Part shown: piece by piece, positions 44,818-53,524 of the stretch
How the letters are laid out: every line of letters begins with the position of its first letter
Position numbering within the stretch: position 1 is the first letter of the stretch
Assembly: GCA_963806495.1 (NCBI GenBank)
Contig: CAWDYA010000002.1
Span: forward strand, 248,001 to 312,000
DNA length: 64,000 nt
Source of the DNA: CAWDYA01 sp963806495
GTDB lineage: Bacteria; Acidobacteriota; Polarisedimenticolia; JACPZX01; DASXTC01
Reading direction: 5' to 3'
Notes under the pieces: model-generated
The model's database searches: none
Seen by the model: the letters and a program-made list of their open reading frames with translations, nothing else
What the model was told of the DNA's origin: nothing
Position numbers and translations under genes: made by a program

Positions 44818-44825
44818 GGCCGCGC

Positions 44826-44831
44826 ATTATA
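44826..44831 (-). promoter_or_regulatory. TATAAT box just upstream of the ASPIC/UnbV gene
   Basis: A perfect minus-strand TATAAT, 8 bases from the ATG at 44817. A weak TTGCGG lies 18 bases upstream. If used, transcription would start almost at the start codon, giving a very short or absent leader. Confidence 0.4.
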
Positions 44832-44916
44832 GGGGCCGCCCCGGGCAATCCGCAACAACCCTCGCCAAACGCCTCACGGGACGCGGCTCTAGCAGAGGGT
44901 TGCCGTTTTTACGATC

Positions 44917-44944
44917 TTGACGGGCGCCGGGAAAGGCCTATATT
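44917..44944 (+). promoter_or_regulatory. Sigma-70-like promoter of the receiver-kinase gene
   Basis: TTGACG (44917-44922), a 16-base spacer and TATATT (44939-44944). The transcript would start near 44951, and the gene's ribosome site GAGGTGG falls within the first 20 bases. Confidence 0.55.
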
Positions 44945-44969
44945 CGCCTCATTTCAGCGAGGTGGTGCC

Positions 44970-46936
44970 TTGTCGGGGTCCCGCAGGTCCTCCGTTCTGG
45001 TTGCGGACAACAGCAGACTGCACCGGGAGGTGATGCGGGACTTCTATTCGGGGATGGGGCTCGATGTCCGCGTGGCGGCCGACGGCATCGACGCACTCGC
45101 GCAGATCGAGGAGAGCCGCCCCGACCTGCTCGTCCTCGACCTGATCATGCCGCGCATCGATGGGGCGCAGATCTGCGCCTGGATACGCGAGCGCGAGACC
45201 TACCGTGACATCCCGGTGATCATCCTGTCGGGGATCCTCTTCGACGAGATCGAGGGAATCGAGAGCATCAGGGCGGACGCCTTCCTGGCCAAGATGCCGA
45301 TCGATCGGATCGGCGACGAGCTCCGGGAGCTGACGCGGGATCTGCTGGCCGGGCCGCGCCCGCCGCAGCCGCGCATGCACGGCTTCGAGAAGATGTACCG
45401 GCGCGAGGTCGTTCAGGAGCTCCTGCTCGAGCGGCGCACGCGGCGCGACATCATGGACTCCCTCTCGGAGGGGATCGTCGAGCTGTCCTCGGATCGCCGT
45501 CTCCTCAAGAGCAACGCCGCGTTCGAGCGGCTGTGCGGCAGGCCACTGGGCGAACTGCTCTCCCGCCGGCTCGACGAGGTCTTCCCGGAATGCGGCGAGG
45601 TGCTCGACGGGCTGATGGCAAGCCTCGACCGGGGCGAACTCGTGGCCACGGCGCAGGTCCGTCACGGCGACAGCGACCTTCAGATCAAGCTGCACCGCGT
45701 GTCGGCGGGGCCCGATTTCCCGGCGGTGCCGACAGCGGATGCCTGGCCCTCCGTCGGCTATGCGCTGCTCGTGGAGGACATCAGCCACAGGATCCGGATC
45801 GAGCAGGATAGAGAGCGGCTGCGGTCGCGTCTCGCGCAATCGGAGAAGATGTCGGCGATCGGCCAGTTCGTCGCGGGAGCGGCGCACGAGATCAACAATC
45901 CGCTCACCAGCGTTCTGGGGTACGCGCAGCTCCTGCTGGAGAAGTGCGACGCCGACCCGGCGGGGCACGCCGATCTGGAGAAGATCGTGGCGGGCGGCAC
46001 CCGTTGCAAGGCGATCGTGGACAAGCTGATGATGTTCGCGCGCAAGATCAGCGCTCACAAGGAGCCGACCGACCTCAACGGACTGCTGCTGGAGGTGATC
46101 TCCGGTCACCGGGAGCGGCTCAACAATCTCGGAGCTCGGCTGGACCTGGATCTGGCTCCCGATCTTCCGCACGCTCCCGCCGCCGCAGACATGCTGATGC
46201 TGGCCATCGAGCACGTGATCGACAACGCGGTCAGAGCTCTTGCGGAAACCAGCGAGCCGCGCTGGCTCTCGATCTCGACCTCCTCCGGGGTGACAGGGTT
46301 CGTATCGGGATCCGGGACAGCGGGCCGGGCATCCCCGAGGAGCATCTCGGGAGGGTCTTCGATCCGTTCTTCACGACACGCCAGGTGGGCGAGGGAAGCG
46401 GGCTCGGCCTCTCGGTCACCTATGGGATAGTCACGGATCATGGCGGCCGGATCAGCGTCGCCAACCGACCCGGCGGTGGTGCATCGCTCGAGATCGAACT
46501 ACCCCTGCGCGCTGCCGGCTCGCGTACCCTCCCGGGACGCGGTGTGGAAGGCTTCTCGACCGACGAGCGCGATCGAAAAGTGTTGATCATCGAGAGCGAG
46601 GCAGCGGTCGTCGAACAGCTCGCAGACGTGCTGGAGAACTTCGACCACCGAATCGAGAGCGTCGCCGCCGCGCTCGACGGGCTGCGAATGATCCAGGAGG
46701 GGGAGTACGACCTGATCCTCGTGGACGTCTCGATGCCCGACATGACTCCGGATCAGATGTACGACGAGCTGGCGCGGAACTGCCCCGAGTCGCTCGACAG
46801 GGTGGTCTTCCTCGTCGATGCCCACGCCGACGAGGCCACGCGGAGTTTTCTCACCCACCGCGCCGACAGATATCTCGAACGGCCCTTCTCGATCCAGCGG
46901 ATCGTCGAAACGGTGCGTTCCGTCCTCCTGGTCTGA
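44970..46936 (+). pseudogene. Receiver-PAS-histidine kinase-receiver protein, split by a -1 frameshift
   Basis: Two frames together encode about 655 residues. First a receiver (SSVLVADNSRLHREVM, acceptor Asp in LLVLDLIMPRIDG), then a PAS-like linker (LSEGIVELSSDRRLL), HisKA with His in GAAHEINNPLTS, and the start of HATPase (EHVIDNAVRALAE). At 46287-46290 a run of four G breaks the frame; five would restore it. The second frame continues VRIGIRDSGPGIPEEHLG, GEGSGLGLSVTYG and a final receiver-like domain (VLIIESEAAVVEQL, LILVDVSMPDMT, ERPFSIQ). The start is inferred as TTG 44970, with GAGGTGG upstream and a good promoter. No membrane segment is present. Whether the break is real or technical is open. 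Confidence 0.82.
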
Positions 46937-46973
46937 GCCCGTCGGGGAACGGGGGGGCTCGGCCGGCCCTTGA

Positions 46974-47123
46974 AAATGCCCCCCACTCGTGTGAAGAATC
47001 CTCGTTCAAACCTCTAGCTTTCAGCAGGTTAGCCCCTTGTCGTGCACGCCGACACCAACCCCGGCGGGATGACACGGTGGTGGCGGCCGATTCCCGACGT
47101 CTTCACACCAGTGGGGGGCATTT
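46974..47123. repeat. Inverted repeat, 23-base arms, enclosing about 104 bases upstream of ogt
   Basis: Left arm 46974-46996 contains ATGCCCCCCACTCGTGTGAA; right arm 47101-47123 contains TTCACACCAGTGGGGGGCAT. The arms are complementary except for one base (C against C). The interior shows no gene. The element lies between the kinase stop and the ogt start. It could be a large mRNA hairpin, a paired regulator-binding site or a small non-autonomous element. Confidence 0.6.
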
Positions 47124-47149
47124 CCCCGTTGCTGCTAGAATTGCGGCCC

Positions 47150-47746
47150 ATGCAGCATCCTTCAGCCGCTCATCCGCCGCCTCGGCCGGTCGGCGCCGCC
47201 CGGTCCGGGGAGTCCGCGCTCCTTTACGGGGGGCTCGGCACGCCCGTAGGGCGCGTCTGGGTGACGCTCGGCTCGGCGGGGGTCGTCCGGGTGTCGCTCG
47301 GCTCCATCAGGGAGACAGCCCTGACGAAGGACCTCGCGAGCCGATGGCCTCGTGCCTCGTTGCGGAGGGACGAGCGACATCCCGGTGTCGCGGCCGTGCT
47401 GCGGGAGATTTCCGAGTATTTCGACGGCGAGCGCCGGCGCTTCAGCGTGGCGGTCGATTTGAGTGCTGTCACGCCCTTCGGGCGCCGTGTGCTCGAGCGG
47501 GCCCGTGAGGTGCCCTGCGGGTCCGTGGTCACGTACGGAGAGATAGCCGCCGCGCTCGGACGGCCGGGGGCCGGGCGCGCCGTGGGGGGGGCCCTGTCAC
47601 GCAACCCGGTGCCGATTCTCGTTCCGTGCCATCGGGTCATCGCCGCCTCGGGCCGGATCGGCGGCTTCACCGTGGGCGCCGACCCACGCTCCACCGGAAC
47701 GAAGCGGGCCTTGCTCGACCTGGAGCGGGCGATGACGGGGGCGTGA
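47150..47746 (+). CDS. ogt: Methylated-DNA--protein-cysteine methyltransferase
   Basis: A 198-residue suicide repair protein that removes alkyl groups from O6-alkylguanine in DNA. The acceptor cysteine is C160 in VPCHRVIAASG, and the DNA-binding helix is seen in GRRVLERAREVPCGSVVTYG and LGRPGAGRAVGGALSRNP. The N-terminal domain is complete but divergent. The start at 47150 is preferred; upstream frame codes Pro/Trp-rich sequence and contains the right arm of the inverted repeat. The TGA stop overlaps the ATG of the radical SAM gene by one base, so the two are coupled. Confidence 0.92.
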   Translation: MQHPSAAHPPPRPVGAARSGESALLYGGLGTPVGRVWVTLGSAGVVRVSLGSIRETALTKDLASRWPRASLRRDERHPGVAAVLREISEYFDGERRRFSVAVDLSAVTPFGRRVLERAREVPCGSVVTYGEIAAALGRPGAGRAVGGALSRNPVPILVPCHRVIAASGRIGGFTVGADPRSTGTKRALLDLERAMTGA

Positions 47747-49311
47747 TGAGAGTCCTCCTCGCCTACAAGTCCGGCCGACCCGGCGCAGGAGACTACTTCG
47801 CGCGGATGATGCCGGTCGGGCTCGGGTGGATCAACGCCGCGTTGCGTGACGCCGGGTACGATTCCGCGCTCGCCAATCTGAGCCATGTCGGCTGGCGGGA
47901 GGTGGAGGCGCTCCTGCGCCGCGAGCGGCCCGACATCCTGGGGACCACGCTGTACACGTTCAACCGCCATGCCGGGCTGCGTCTGGCCTCGATCGCCCGC
48001 CGCATCAACCCGGCATGTGTCGTCGTCGTGGGCGGCCCCCACGCGACGCACGTCGGCGAGTCGATCCTCGAGAGCTGCCCCGACGTCTCCGCGGTCGCCG
48101 TGGGTGAAGGGGAGCTGACCATGGTCGGGATCGCGGCTGCGGTGAAGCAAGGGCTCCCGCTGAGCGGCGTGCCGGGGCTGCTCGTGCGGGACGAAGCGGC
48201 GGGGGCAACGGTCCGGACGCCGCCCCGGGACACGGTCGCCGATCTGGACAGCCTGCCGTTTCCGGGCCCGCACTACGCGGGACATCACCTCGACCCGCCG
48301 AGCGAGGCATCGTTCGTCATCACCTCGCGAGGCTGTCCGGCGCGCTGCACCTTCTGCAACACGCCCGACTTCTGGGGCACGCGGATGCGATTCCGCAGCC
48401 CCGAGCACATGCTCGCGGAGATCCGGTTTCTCAAGGAGCGGTTCGGCGTGATCCACGTCAGCATCCGGGACGACACCTTCACCGTCCACAAGCGTCGGGT
48501 GATCGATTTCTGCCGGGGGCTCATCGACTCTCGGCTCGACGTCATGTGGAACTGCCAGTCGAGGGTCAACGCCATCGACGAGGAACGTCTGGAGTGGATG
48601 CGCCGCGCCGGGTGCGACCACATCCAGTACGGGATCGAGTCGGGCTCTCCCCGGCTGCTGGCACAGCTCGCCAAGGACATCACGGTGGAGGAGATCCGCG
48701 AGGCGTGCCGTGCGACCCGGGCCGTCGGCCTGACACTGTCGATCTACCTGATAAGCGGCGTGCCGGGTGAGACCGACGAGGACTTCCGTGCAACGAGCGA
48801 CCTGATCCGGGAGATACGGCCGCACGACGGCCTCGTCGCGCCGCTGGCCGTGTTCCCCGGAACGCACCTGTACCAGGAGTTGATGGCCTCGGGGCGCATC
48901 GACGACCGGTACTGGCTGCGCGAGAAGAAGGACACTCTCTACATGATGGATGGCCCGGAGGCGCGCCGCTCCTTCCTCAGGCTCAGGAGGCTGTGCGCAC
49001 GGGTCGGCCGGCGTGCGCGATACACGCGGGAGGAGCTCGAGGGGCACAAGACCCGTCTGCCCGACTCGTTCGCCACCTGGCTGGCGTCGGCCGAAGGGTA
49101 CGAGGCGGAAGGCGAGCTCGGAGCGGCATTGTCCGAGTACGAGCGAACCCTCGAGCGTTTCCCGGGCAACCTCTGGGCGCTGGCCCGGATCGGCGCCCTG
49201 CTGATCGGAACGGGGGATCCGCACGGCGCCCGGCTCTACATCGACCGCGCGCTCGCAGCGGCGCCGGCCAGCTTGGACCTCCACAACCTGGCAGGGAGGG
49301 CCGCGAGATGA
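47746..49311 (+). CDS. B12-binding-domain radical SAM protein with C-terminal TPR-like tail
   Basis: A 521-residue enzyme. A cobalamin-binding-type domain (about 1-140; VVVVGGPHATHVGESILE, DVSAVAVGEGE) leads into a radical SAM core with C197, C201 and C204 in SRGCPARCTFCNTPDFWG, followed by VSIRDDTF, IQYGIESGSP and SIYLISGVPGETDEDF. The N-terminal domain lacks the DxHxxG cobalamin-base-off motif, so true B12 binding is uncertain. Residues about 450-520 look like a TPR pair. This class (BchE/hopanoid-type) methylates or rearranges lipids and other cores. It is coupled to ogt upstream and overlaps the next gene by ATGA. Confidence 0.88.
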   Translation: MRVLLAYKSGRPGAGDYFARMMPVGLGWINAALRDAGYDSALANLSHVGWREVEALLRRERPDILGTTLYTFNRHAGLRLASIARRINPACVVVVGGPHATHVGESILESCPDVSAVAVGEGELTMVGIAAAVKQGLPLSGVPGLLVRDEAAGATVRTPPRDTVADLDSLPFPGPHYAGHHLDPPSEASFVITSRGCPARCTFCNTPDFWGTRMRFRSPEHMLAEIRFLKERFGVIHVSIRDDTFTVHKRRVIDFCRGLIDSRLDVMWNCQSRVNAIDEERLEWMRRAGCDHIQYGIESGSPRLLAQLAKDITVEEIREACRATRAVGLTLSIYLISGVPGETDEDFRATSDLIREIRPHDGLVAPLAVFPGTHLYQELMASGRIDDRYWLREKKDTLYMMDGPEARRSFLRLRRLCARVGRRARYTREELEGHKTRLPDSFATWLASAEGYEAEGELGAALSEYERTLERFPGNLWALARIGALLIGTGDPHGARLYIDRALAAAPASLDLHNLAGRAAR

Positions 49312-50297
49312 ACGTCGAGTTCTTCTTTGACTTCTCATCCCCCTACTCGTACCTGGCGTCGACACGCATCGAATCAATCATCGCACGGCACGCCTCGGGA
49401 CTGGTCTGGAAGCCAATCCTGCTCGGGCCGATCTTCCGCGACATCGGGAAGCTGCCAGTTCTGGATCGTCCGGCCGAAGGGGCATGGGCCCGCCAGGACC
49501 TCGAACGGTGGGCTCGGCATCTGGGTGTCCCTTTGCGGCATCCACCGGAGTTCCCGGTGAGGTCCCTGGCCGCGAGCCGGGGGATGCGGTTCGCGAGCGA
49601 GGCCGGTGTCGGTGGCAGGTACTGCCGGCGGCTGCTGGCGGCGGCGTGGGGAGAGGGACGCGACCTGGCCGACCAGAACGAGCTTCGGTCGCTCGCCGCG
49701 GAGCTCGGTCTGGATCCGGATGCGTACCTCGCCTCGCTCGACCGCCCGGTGGTGAAAGCCTGGTTGAGGGAGCAGACGGCGGAGGCGGCGCGAAGGGGCG
49801 TCTTCGGCGCGCCCACCTTCTTCCTCGGCGACGCGATGTACTACGGCAACGACCGGCTCTTCATGGTCGAGGAAGCGCTGGCCGCCGGCAGGGCGACGGA
49901 GGGCGCGGGTTCGTCGACGACACCTTTCAACGAATGGTTCGGGATGCGTTGCGTCGAGCGGGGTGACGGGAAAGCGGTGTACGAGCTGCAGGTCACGCCC
50001 GATCTGCTCAACAAGCGCGGTGTGGCGCACGGGGGTGTCGTGACCTCGCTGCTCGACACGGCGCTCGGCTCGGCCGTCGTGTCCGCGATCGGAGCCGAGG
50101 AGTGGTGCGCGACCCTCGAGCTGTCGGTTCAGTTCCGCGAGCCGGTGCGGACGGGCCGGATCGTGGGGCGGGGACGCATGGTGAAGCGCGGCCGGCGGGC
50201 GGCTTTCGCCGAAGGAGAGATCCTCGACGAGCGGCGGCAGGTCCTGGCTGTGGCGCACGGCACGTGGTACCTGTGGCCACGCCGGCCCGCCGTCTGA
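49308..50297 (+). CDS. Fusion of HCCA-isomerase/DsbA-fold domain and PaaI-type thioesterase
   Basis: A 329-residue two-domain protein. Residues 1-200 match 2-hydroxychromene-2-carboxylate isomerase / kappa-GST fold proteins: FFFDFSSPYSYLAS at the start, GVFGAPTFFLGDAMYYGNDR with the cis-proline loop near residue 170. Residues 205-329 form a hotdog thioesterase of the PaaI group, with the HGG motif at 241-243 in RGVAHGGVVTSLLDTALG and ELSVQFREPVRTG. The pair suggests a pathway for an aromatic CoA thioester and a glutathione-like or isomerase step. The start overlaps the stop of the radical SAM gene (ATGA). It converges on the peptidase operon 12 bases away. Confidence 0.88.
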   Translation: MNVEFFFDFSSPYSYLASTRIESIIARHASGLVWKPILLGPIFRDIGKLPVLDRPAEGAWARQDLERWARHLGVPLRHPPEFPVRSLAASRGMRFASEAGVGGRYCRRLLAAAWGEGRDLADQNELRSLAAELGLDPDAYLASLDRPVVKAWLREQTAEAARRGVFGAPTFFLGDAMYYGNDRLFMVEEALAAGRATEGAGSSTTPFNEWFGMRCVERGDGKAVYELQVTPDLLNKRGVAHGGVVTSLLDTALGSAVVSAIGAEEWCATLELSVQFREPVRTGRIVGRGRMVKRGRRAAFAEGEILDERRQVLAVAHGTWYLWPRRPAV

Positions 50298-50309
50298 GGC
50301 GGTGCGCGC

Positions 50310-52022
50310 TCAGTCGGGATCCGTCTCGATGCCGATCGAGGCGAGGTACTTGTCGAAGTCGTAGCCGCCGTCGATCGACTTCGCCAGCCGGTAATCCAGC
50401 GGCAGGCTCTCCCCGCCCGCGTAGCAGTGCTCGATGAGCCATCCGGCCGTCCTGTCGGAGATCCGCTTGTCGCCGAACGCTTCGCGGAGCCGCTCATGGG
50501 CCTCGACGGCGATCGAGTCCGCCACCATGAGTGTCGCTCCGTAGACGGGACGGCTGACCAGCTCGGGATCGGCGCCCCAGGCGGCGGCGTCCTCGGGAGG
50601 CAGCGTGACGGCCAGAGACTTCTCGGCGATCACACGATACCGCTCGTCCAGATCGGCCTCCGGGTTGACATAGATGGTGAATTCCATCCCGAGCCTGAGC
50701 AGTGTCCGCCGGAATCGCAGCAATGCGCGGTCGCGCATGTCGGCGGCGACCAGATCCGCCTCCCTGCGGTCCAGCTTCATGATTCGTGTCAGGAAGATCG
50801 GATCGCGTGAGAAGGATGCGATGGTCTCGGCCATCCCTTCGGCGTACGGCTCGTTGAGCGCGCCCGGGACCCACGGGTACCCCTGGAGCATCGGCGCTGA
50901 CACCGCGGAGTGGGTCGCCTGGAGACCGCGTCCGAACTGGCGGAGCAGATCGTCGAACGCCTCGATTGGCCCGAGGGCCTGGGGCGAGGCAGGTGGCACG
51001 ACGATGCGGAAATCCGCGGGCAGCTTCACAGCGAGTCCCGGCAGAGGCAAAAACGGGTCTTGCGGTGTGATCCGCGCAGGCAGATCGGCAGCGGGAAAGC
51101 CGAGCTTCTCGAGCAGCTCCACGGCCTTCGCACCCGCCGCGATGGAGCCGAACCGCTCGCGGACCAGATCGGCCGTGCCCCGCTTCTCCGACAGCTTCTC
51201 CATCGCATAGTCGATGTCCCACGGCATCAGACGCGGCTGCCCGATCGCCTTCTTCATCGAGTCGACCAGCGCCAGATAGGGCAGGCGGGTCCGCGAGGCG
51301 AGACGCTCCATGACGTTGAAGATCCACATCGCGTCGAGATCGTTGGCCTGGTAGATCAGATGATGGAAGTACCTCGGGCGCTCCTGCAGGATCCTGTCGG
51401 CGCGGCTGTGGATCAGTGCGAGCAGCTTCGGCCGGGTCGCCCGGCCGAGCGCGACCATCGCCTCGTAGATTTCCCGCCGACGCGCCGGATCCGGGTCCTC
51501 GCGGAGCACGCGCGCGGCCTCGGCCCGGGAGAGCGGCTTTCCGCCCACCGTGAGCGGGGCGGTGAGCAGGGGCAGCAACTCGTCCTCGAGCGCGGTCGTG
51601 GCCGGATCGAGCGTGCAGGCGGCCGCCGTCCGGCTGACGTCCCACAGATGGACACGCCGCGTGAGGGTCGGGTCGCTGGTAACCGTGGTTCTGCGGGCCC
51701 AGGTCTCGAGCAGCGGCGCCAGCGACGGGTCCGCGTAGACATCGCGCAGAGCGGCGCGCGCCCCGTCGAGAGCCTTCGGTGCGTCGCTCGAGCCGGTGAG
51801 CCGCCCCAGACGGGCCTGCCCCATCTTCACGCATGCCGCCTCGTAGCGTGACTCCAGCGCGTCGAGTGTCCGGCGCAGACCCGCCTCGGTGTCGAGGGCC
51901 GGGGAGGCGTGCGGCGTATCACCGGGGTTCTGTGCGGGTCCGGCCCACAGCGCCGCCGCGGCCAGGGCCGCCACGACCAGGCACGCCGCCGCGGCAGGCC
52001 TCAATCGTAGAAGGGGCGCCAC
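50310..52022 (-). CDS. Exported M3/M2-like peptidase homologue with degenerate zinc motif
   Basis: A 570-residue exported, mostly helical protein. Hydrophobic signal (RLRPAAAACLVVAALAAAAL), a helical N-terminal half (RRREIYEAMVALGRATRPKL), then the region where M2/M3 gluzincins carry HExGH; here it reads GRGLQATHSAVSAP, so the first His and the Glu are missing. A downstream NEPYAEGMAETIAS resembles the third-ligand helix. It should therefore not be an active zinc peptidase of the usual type. The GTG start at 52022 overlaps the symporter gene by 22 bases. It is the last gene of a peptide-related operon, so it could be a binding or regulatory protein. Confidence 0.72.
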   Translation of the reverse strand: MAPLLRLRPAAAACLVVAALAAAALWAGPAQNPGDTPHASPALDTEAGLRRTLDALESRYEAACVKMGQARLGRLTGSSDAPKALDGARAALRDVYADPSLAPLLETWARRTTVTSDPTLTRRVHLWDVSRTAAACTLDPATTALEDELLPLLTAPLTVGGKPLSRAEAARVLREDPDPARRREIYEAMVALGRATRPKLLALIHSRADRILQERPRYFHHLIYQANDLDAMWIFNVMERLASRTRLPYLALVDSMKKAIGQPRLMPWDIDYAMEKLSEKRGTADLVRERFGSIAAGAKAVELLEKLGFPAADLPARITPQDPFLPLPGLAVKLPADFRIVVPPASPQALGPIEAFDDLLRQFGRGLQATHSAVSAPMLQGYPWVPGALNEPYAEGMAETIASFSRDPIFLTRIMKLDRREADLVAADMRDRALLRFRRTLLRLGMEFTIYVNPEADLDERYRVIAEKSLAVTLPPEDAAAWGADPELVSRPVYGATLMVADSIAVEAHERLREAFGDKRISDRTAGWLIEHCYAGGESLPLDYRLAKSIDGGYDFDKYLASIGIETDPD

Positions 52023-53524
52023 TTTTCGGGCGGCGGTGGAGCGGTGAGCAGCGAGACCACGACGAGCAGCACCACCGACATGAAGGCCGCGGGGATCACG
52101 ATGTAGTCGGTCTCGAGCCATGGGTGTCCGTGAGAGACCTGATAGAACCCGTTGACGACCGTGATGGCCAGGGTCGTGAGCATGCCACCGGCAATCGAGG
52201 CCACTCCTCCCCAGGCGCTGGCGCGCTTCCAGAGGAAGGCCGCGAGGATCGCGGGGGTCAGGCCGGCCCCCACGAAGGTGTACGCGGTGAACGCCATCGC
52301 CAGCACCGTCGGGAAAAACCGTAGCATGGTATAGGCGAGCAGCGCCAGCGCGACGATGAAAATCCTCTGGATGTTCATGAGACGTGACTCGGCGATCTCC
52401 GGGGCGATGAACCGCTGGACGATGTCCCGCGCGAGGCTCGTGGAAGGGGAGAGGAGGAAGGCGTTCGCAGTGGAGATGATGATCGCCACCGAGGCGCACA
52501 TCAGCAGCGCCCCCGCCCAGACGGGCAGGCCGATCTCGGCCCCGTGCCGTGCCGTGTGCAGGATGATCCGCTCCGTCTGGTTGTCGGCGCCGAGCTGCTT
52601 GAAGTAGCTGCTCCCGACCACCGCCAGCACGCATATCAGCGTCTCGATGATGACCGTCCCGATCACCCACCAGACGACCGCCTTGCGCGCCGCCGTCTCC
52701 GACTCCGCGGAGAAAAACTTCTGGTACATGTTGCTCTCGCCCATGAGCAGCAGAAACGTGGGCAGCGAGACACCCAGCGCCCATACCCAGCCCGACAGGT
52801 GCAGGTCCTGGCCGAACAGCGTCATGTGGCGGACAGCGTCGGGCCCGAAAAGACTGAAATGGTCCGCGGGGAGGTTCGCCACCACGACCCCCCAGCCCCC
52901 GATCCCGTGGATCAGCAGCGGCAGCGCGATCACGATGCCGATGATCACCATGGCGCCGTTGACGACGTCGAGGCCGATGACGCTCATCATCCCGGCGAGG
53001 CAGGTGTACAGAACCACGAAAGCCGCGGTGATGGTGATGCCCCATCCCATCGGCACGCCGGCGACCAGCTCGAGCACGATCCCCATGCCCCGGAACTGGT
53101 ACCCGGCGATGGTGGTGTAGGCGATCACGATGGTGAGCGTTCCGAGGAGCCGTGCCGCGGGATGGTAGCGCTTCTCGAGAAGATCGGGCAGCGTGTACTC
53201 CGAAATGCGCCGAACGCGCCCTGCCAGGAAGAAGACGCATCCGATACCGACCCAGGCGCCGGCGCTCATCCAGATTTCGGACAGGCCCATCCGGTAGGCG
53301 AGGCCGGCGCCGGCGATGATTGAGCCGCTGCCGATCCAGGTGCAGATCAGCGTGGAGACCAGCATCCAGGTCGGCGTGCGGCGCCCCGCGACCATGAAGT
53401 CGCTCTGGGTCTTCACTCCCCGCGACTTGTACAGGCCGACCCCGACCAGGATCAGCAGATACACGATCACGACACCGAAAAAGAACGGGTCGAAGCCGGT
53501 GTTGGGCTCGCCGGCAGGCGTCAT
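52001..53524 (-). CDS. Sodium:solute symporter (SSS family)
   Basis: A 507-residue membrane protein of the sodium/solute symporter family (PutP/SGLT type) with about 13 membrane segments. Markers are FFFGVVIVYLLILVGVGLYK at the start, DFMVAGRRTPTWM, GSGSIIAGAGLAYR, and LLDVVNGAM-like segments in the core (VIGLDVVNGAMVIIG). It should import a small organic solute with sodium; amino acid, peptide or acid is not decidable. The start ATG overlaps the stop of the M24 peptidase gene (ATGA) and its end overlaps the M3-like gene, so three genes are tightly coupled. The context favours an amino acid or peptide product. Confidence 0.92.
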   Translation of the reverse strand: MTPAGEPNTGFDPFFFGVVIVYLLILVGVGLYKSRGVKTQSDFMVAGRRTPTWMLVSTLICTWIGSGSIIAGAGLAYRMGLSEIWMSAGAWVGIGCVFFLAGRVRRISEYTLPDLLEKRYHPAARLLGTLTIVIAYTTIAGYQFRGMGIVLELVAGVPMGWGITITAAFVVLYTCLAGMMSVIGLDVVNGAMVIIGIVIALPLLIHGIGGWGVVVANLPADHFSLFGPDAVRHMTLFGQDLHLSGWVWALGVSLPTFLLLMGESNMYQKFFSAESETAARKAVVWWVIGTVIIETLICVLAVVGSSYFKQLGADNQTERIILHTARHGAEIGLPVWAGALLMCASVAIIISTANAFLLSPSTSLARDIVQRFIAPEIAESRLMNIQRIFIVALALLAYTMLRFFPTVLAMAFTAYTFVGAGLTPAILAAFLWKRASAWGGVASIAGGMLTTLAITVVNGFYQVSHGHPWLETDYIVIPAAFMSVVLLVVVSLLTAPPPPEKWRPFYD

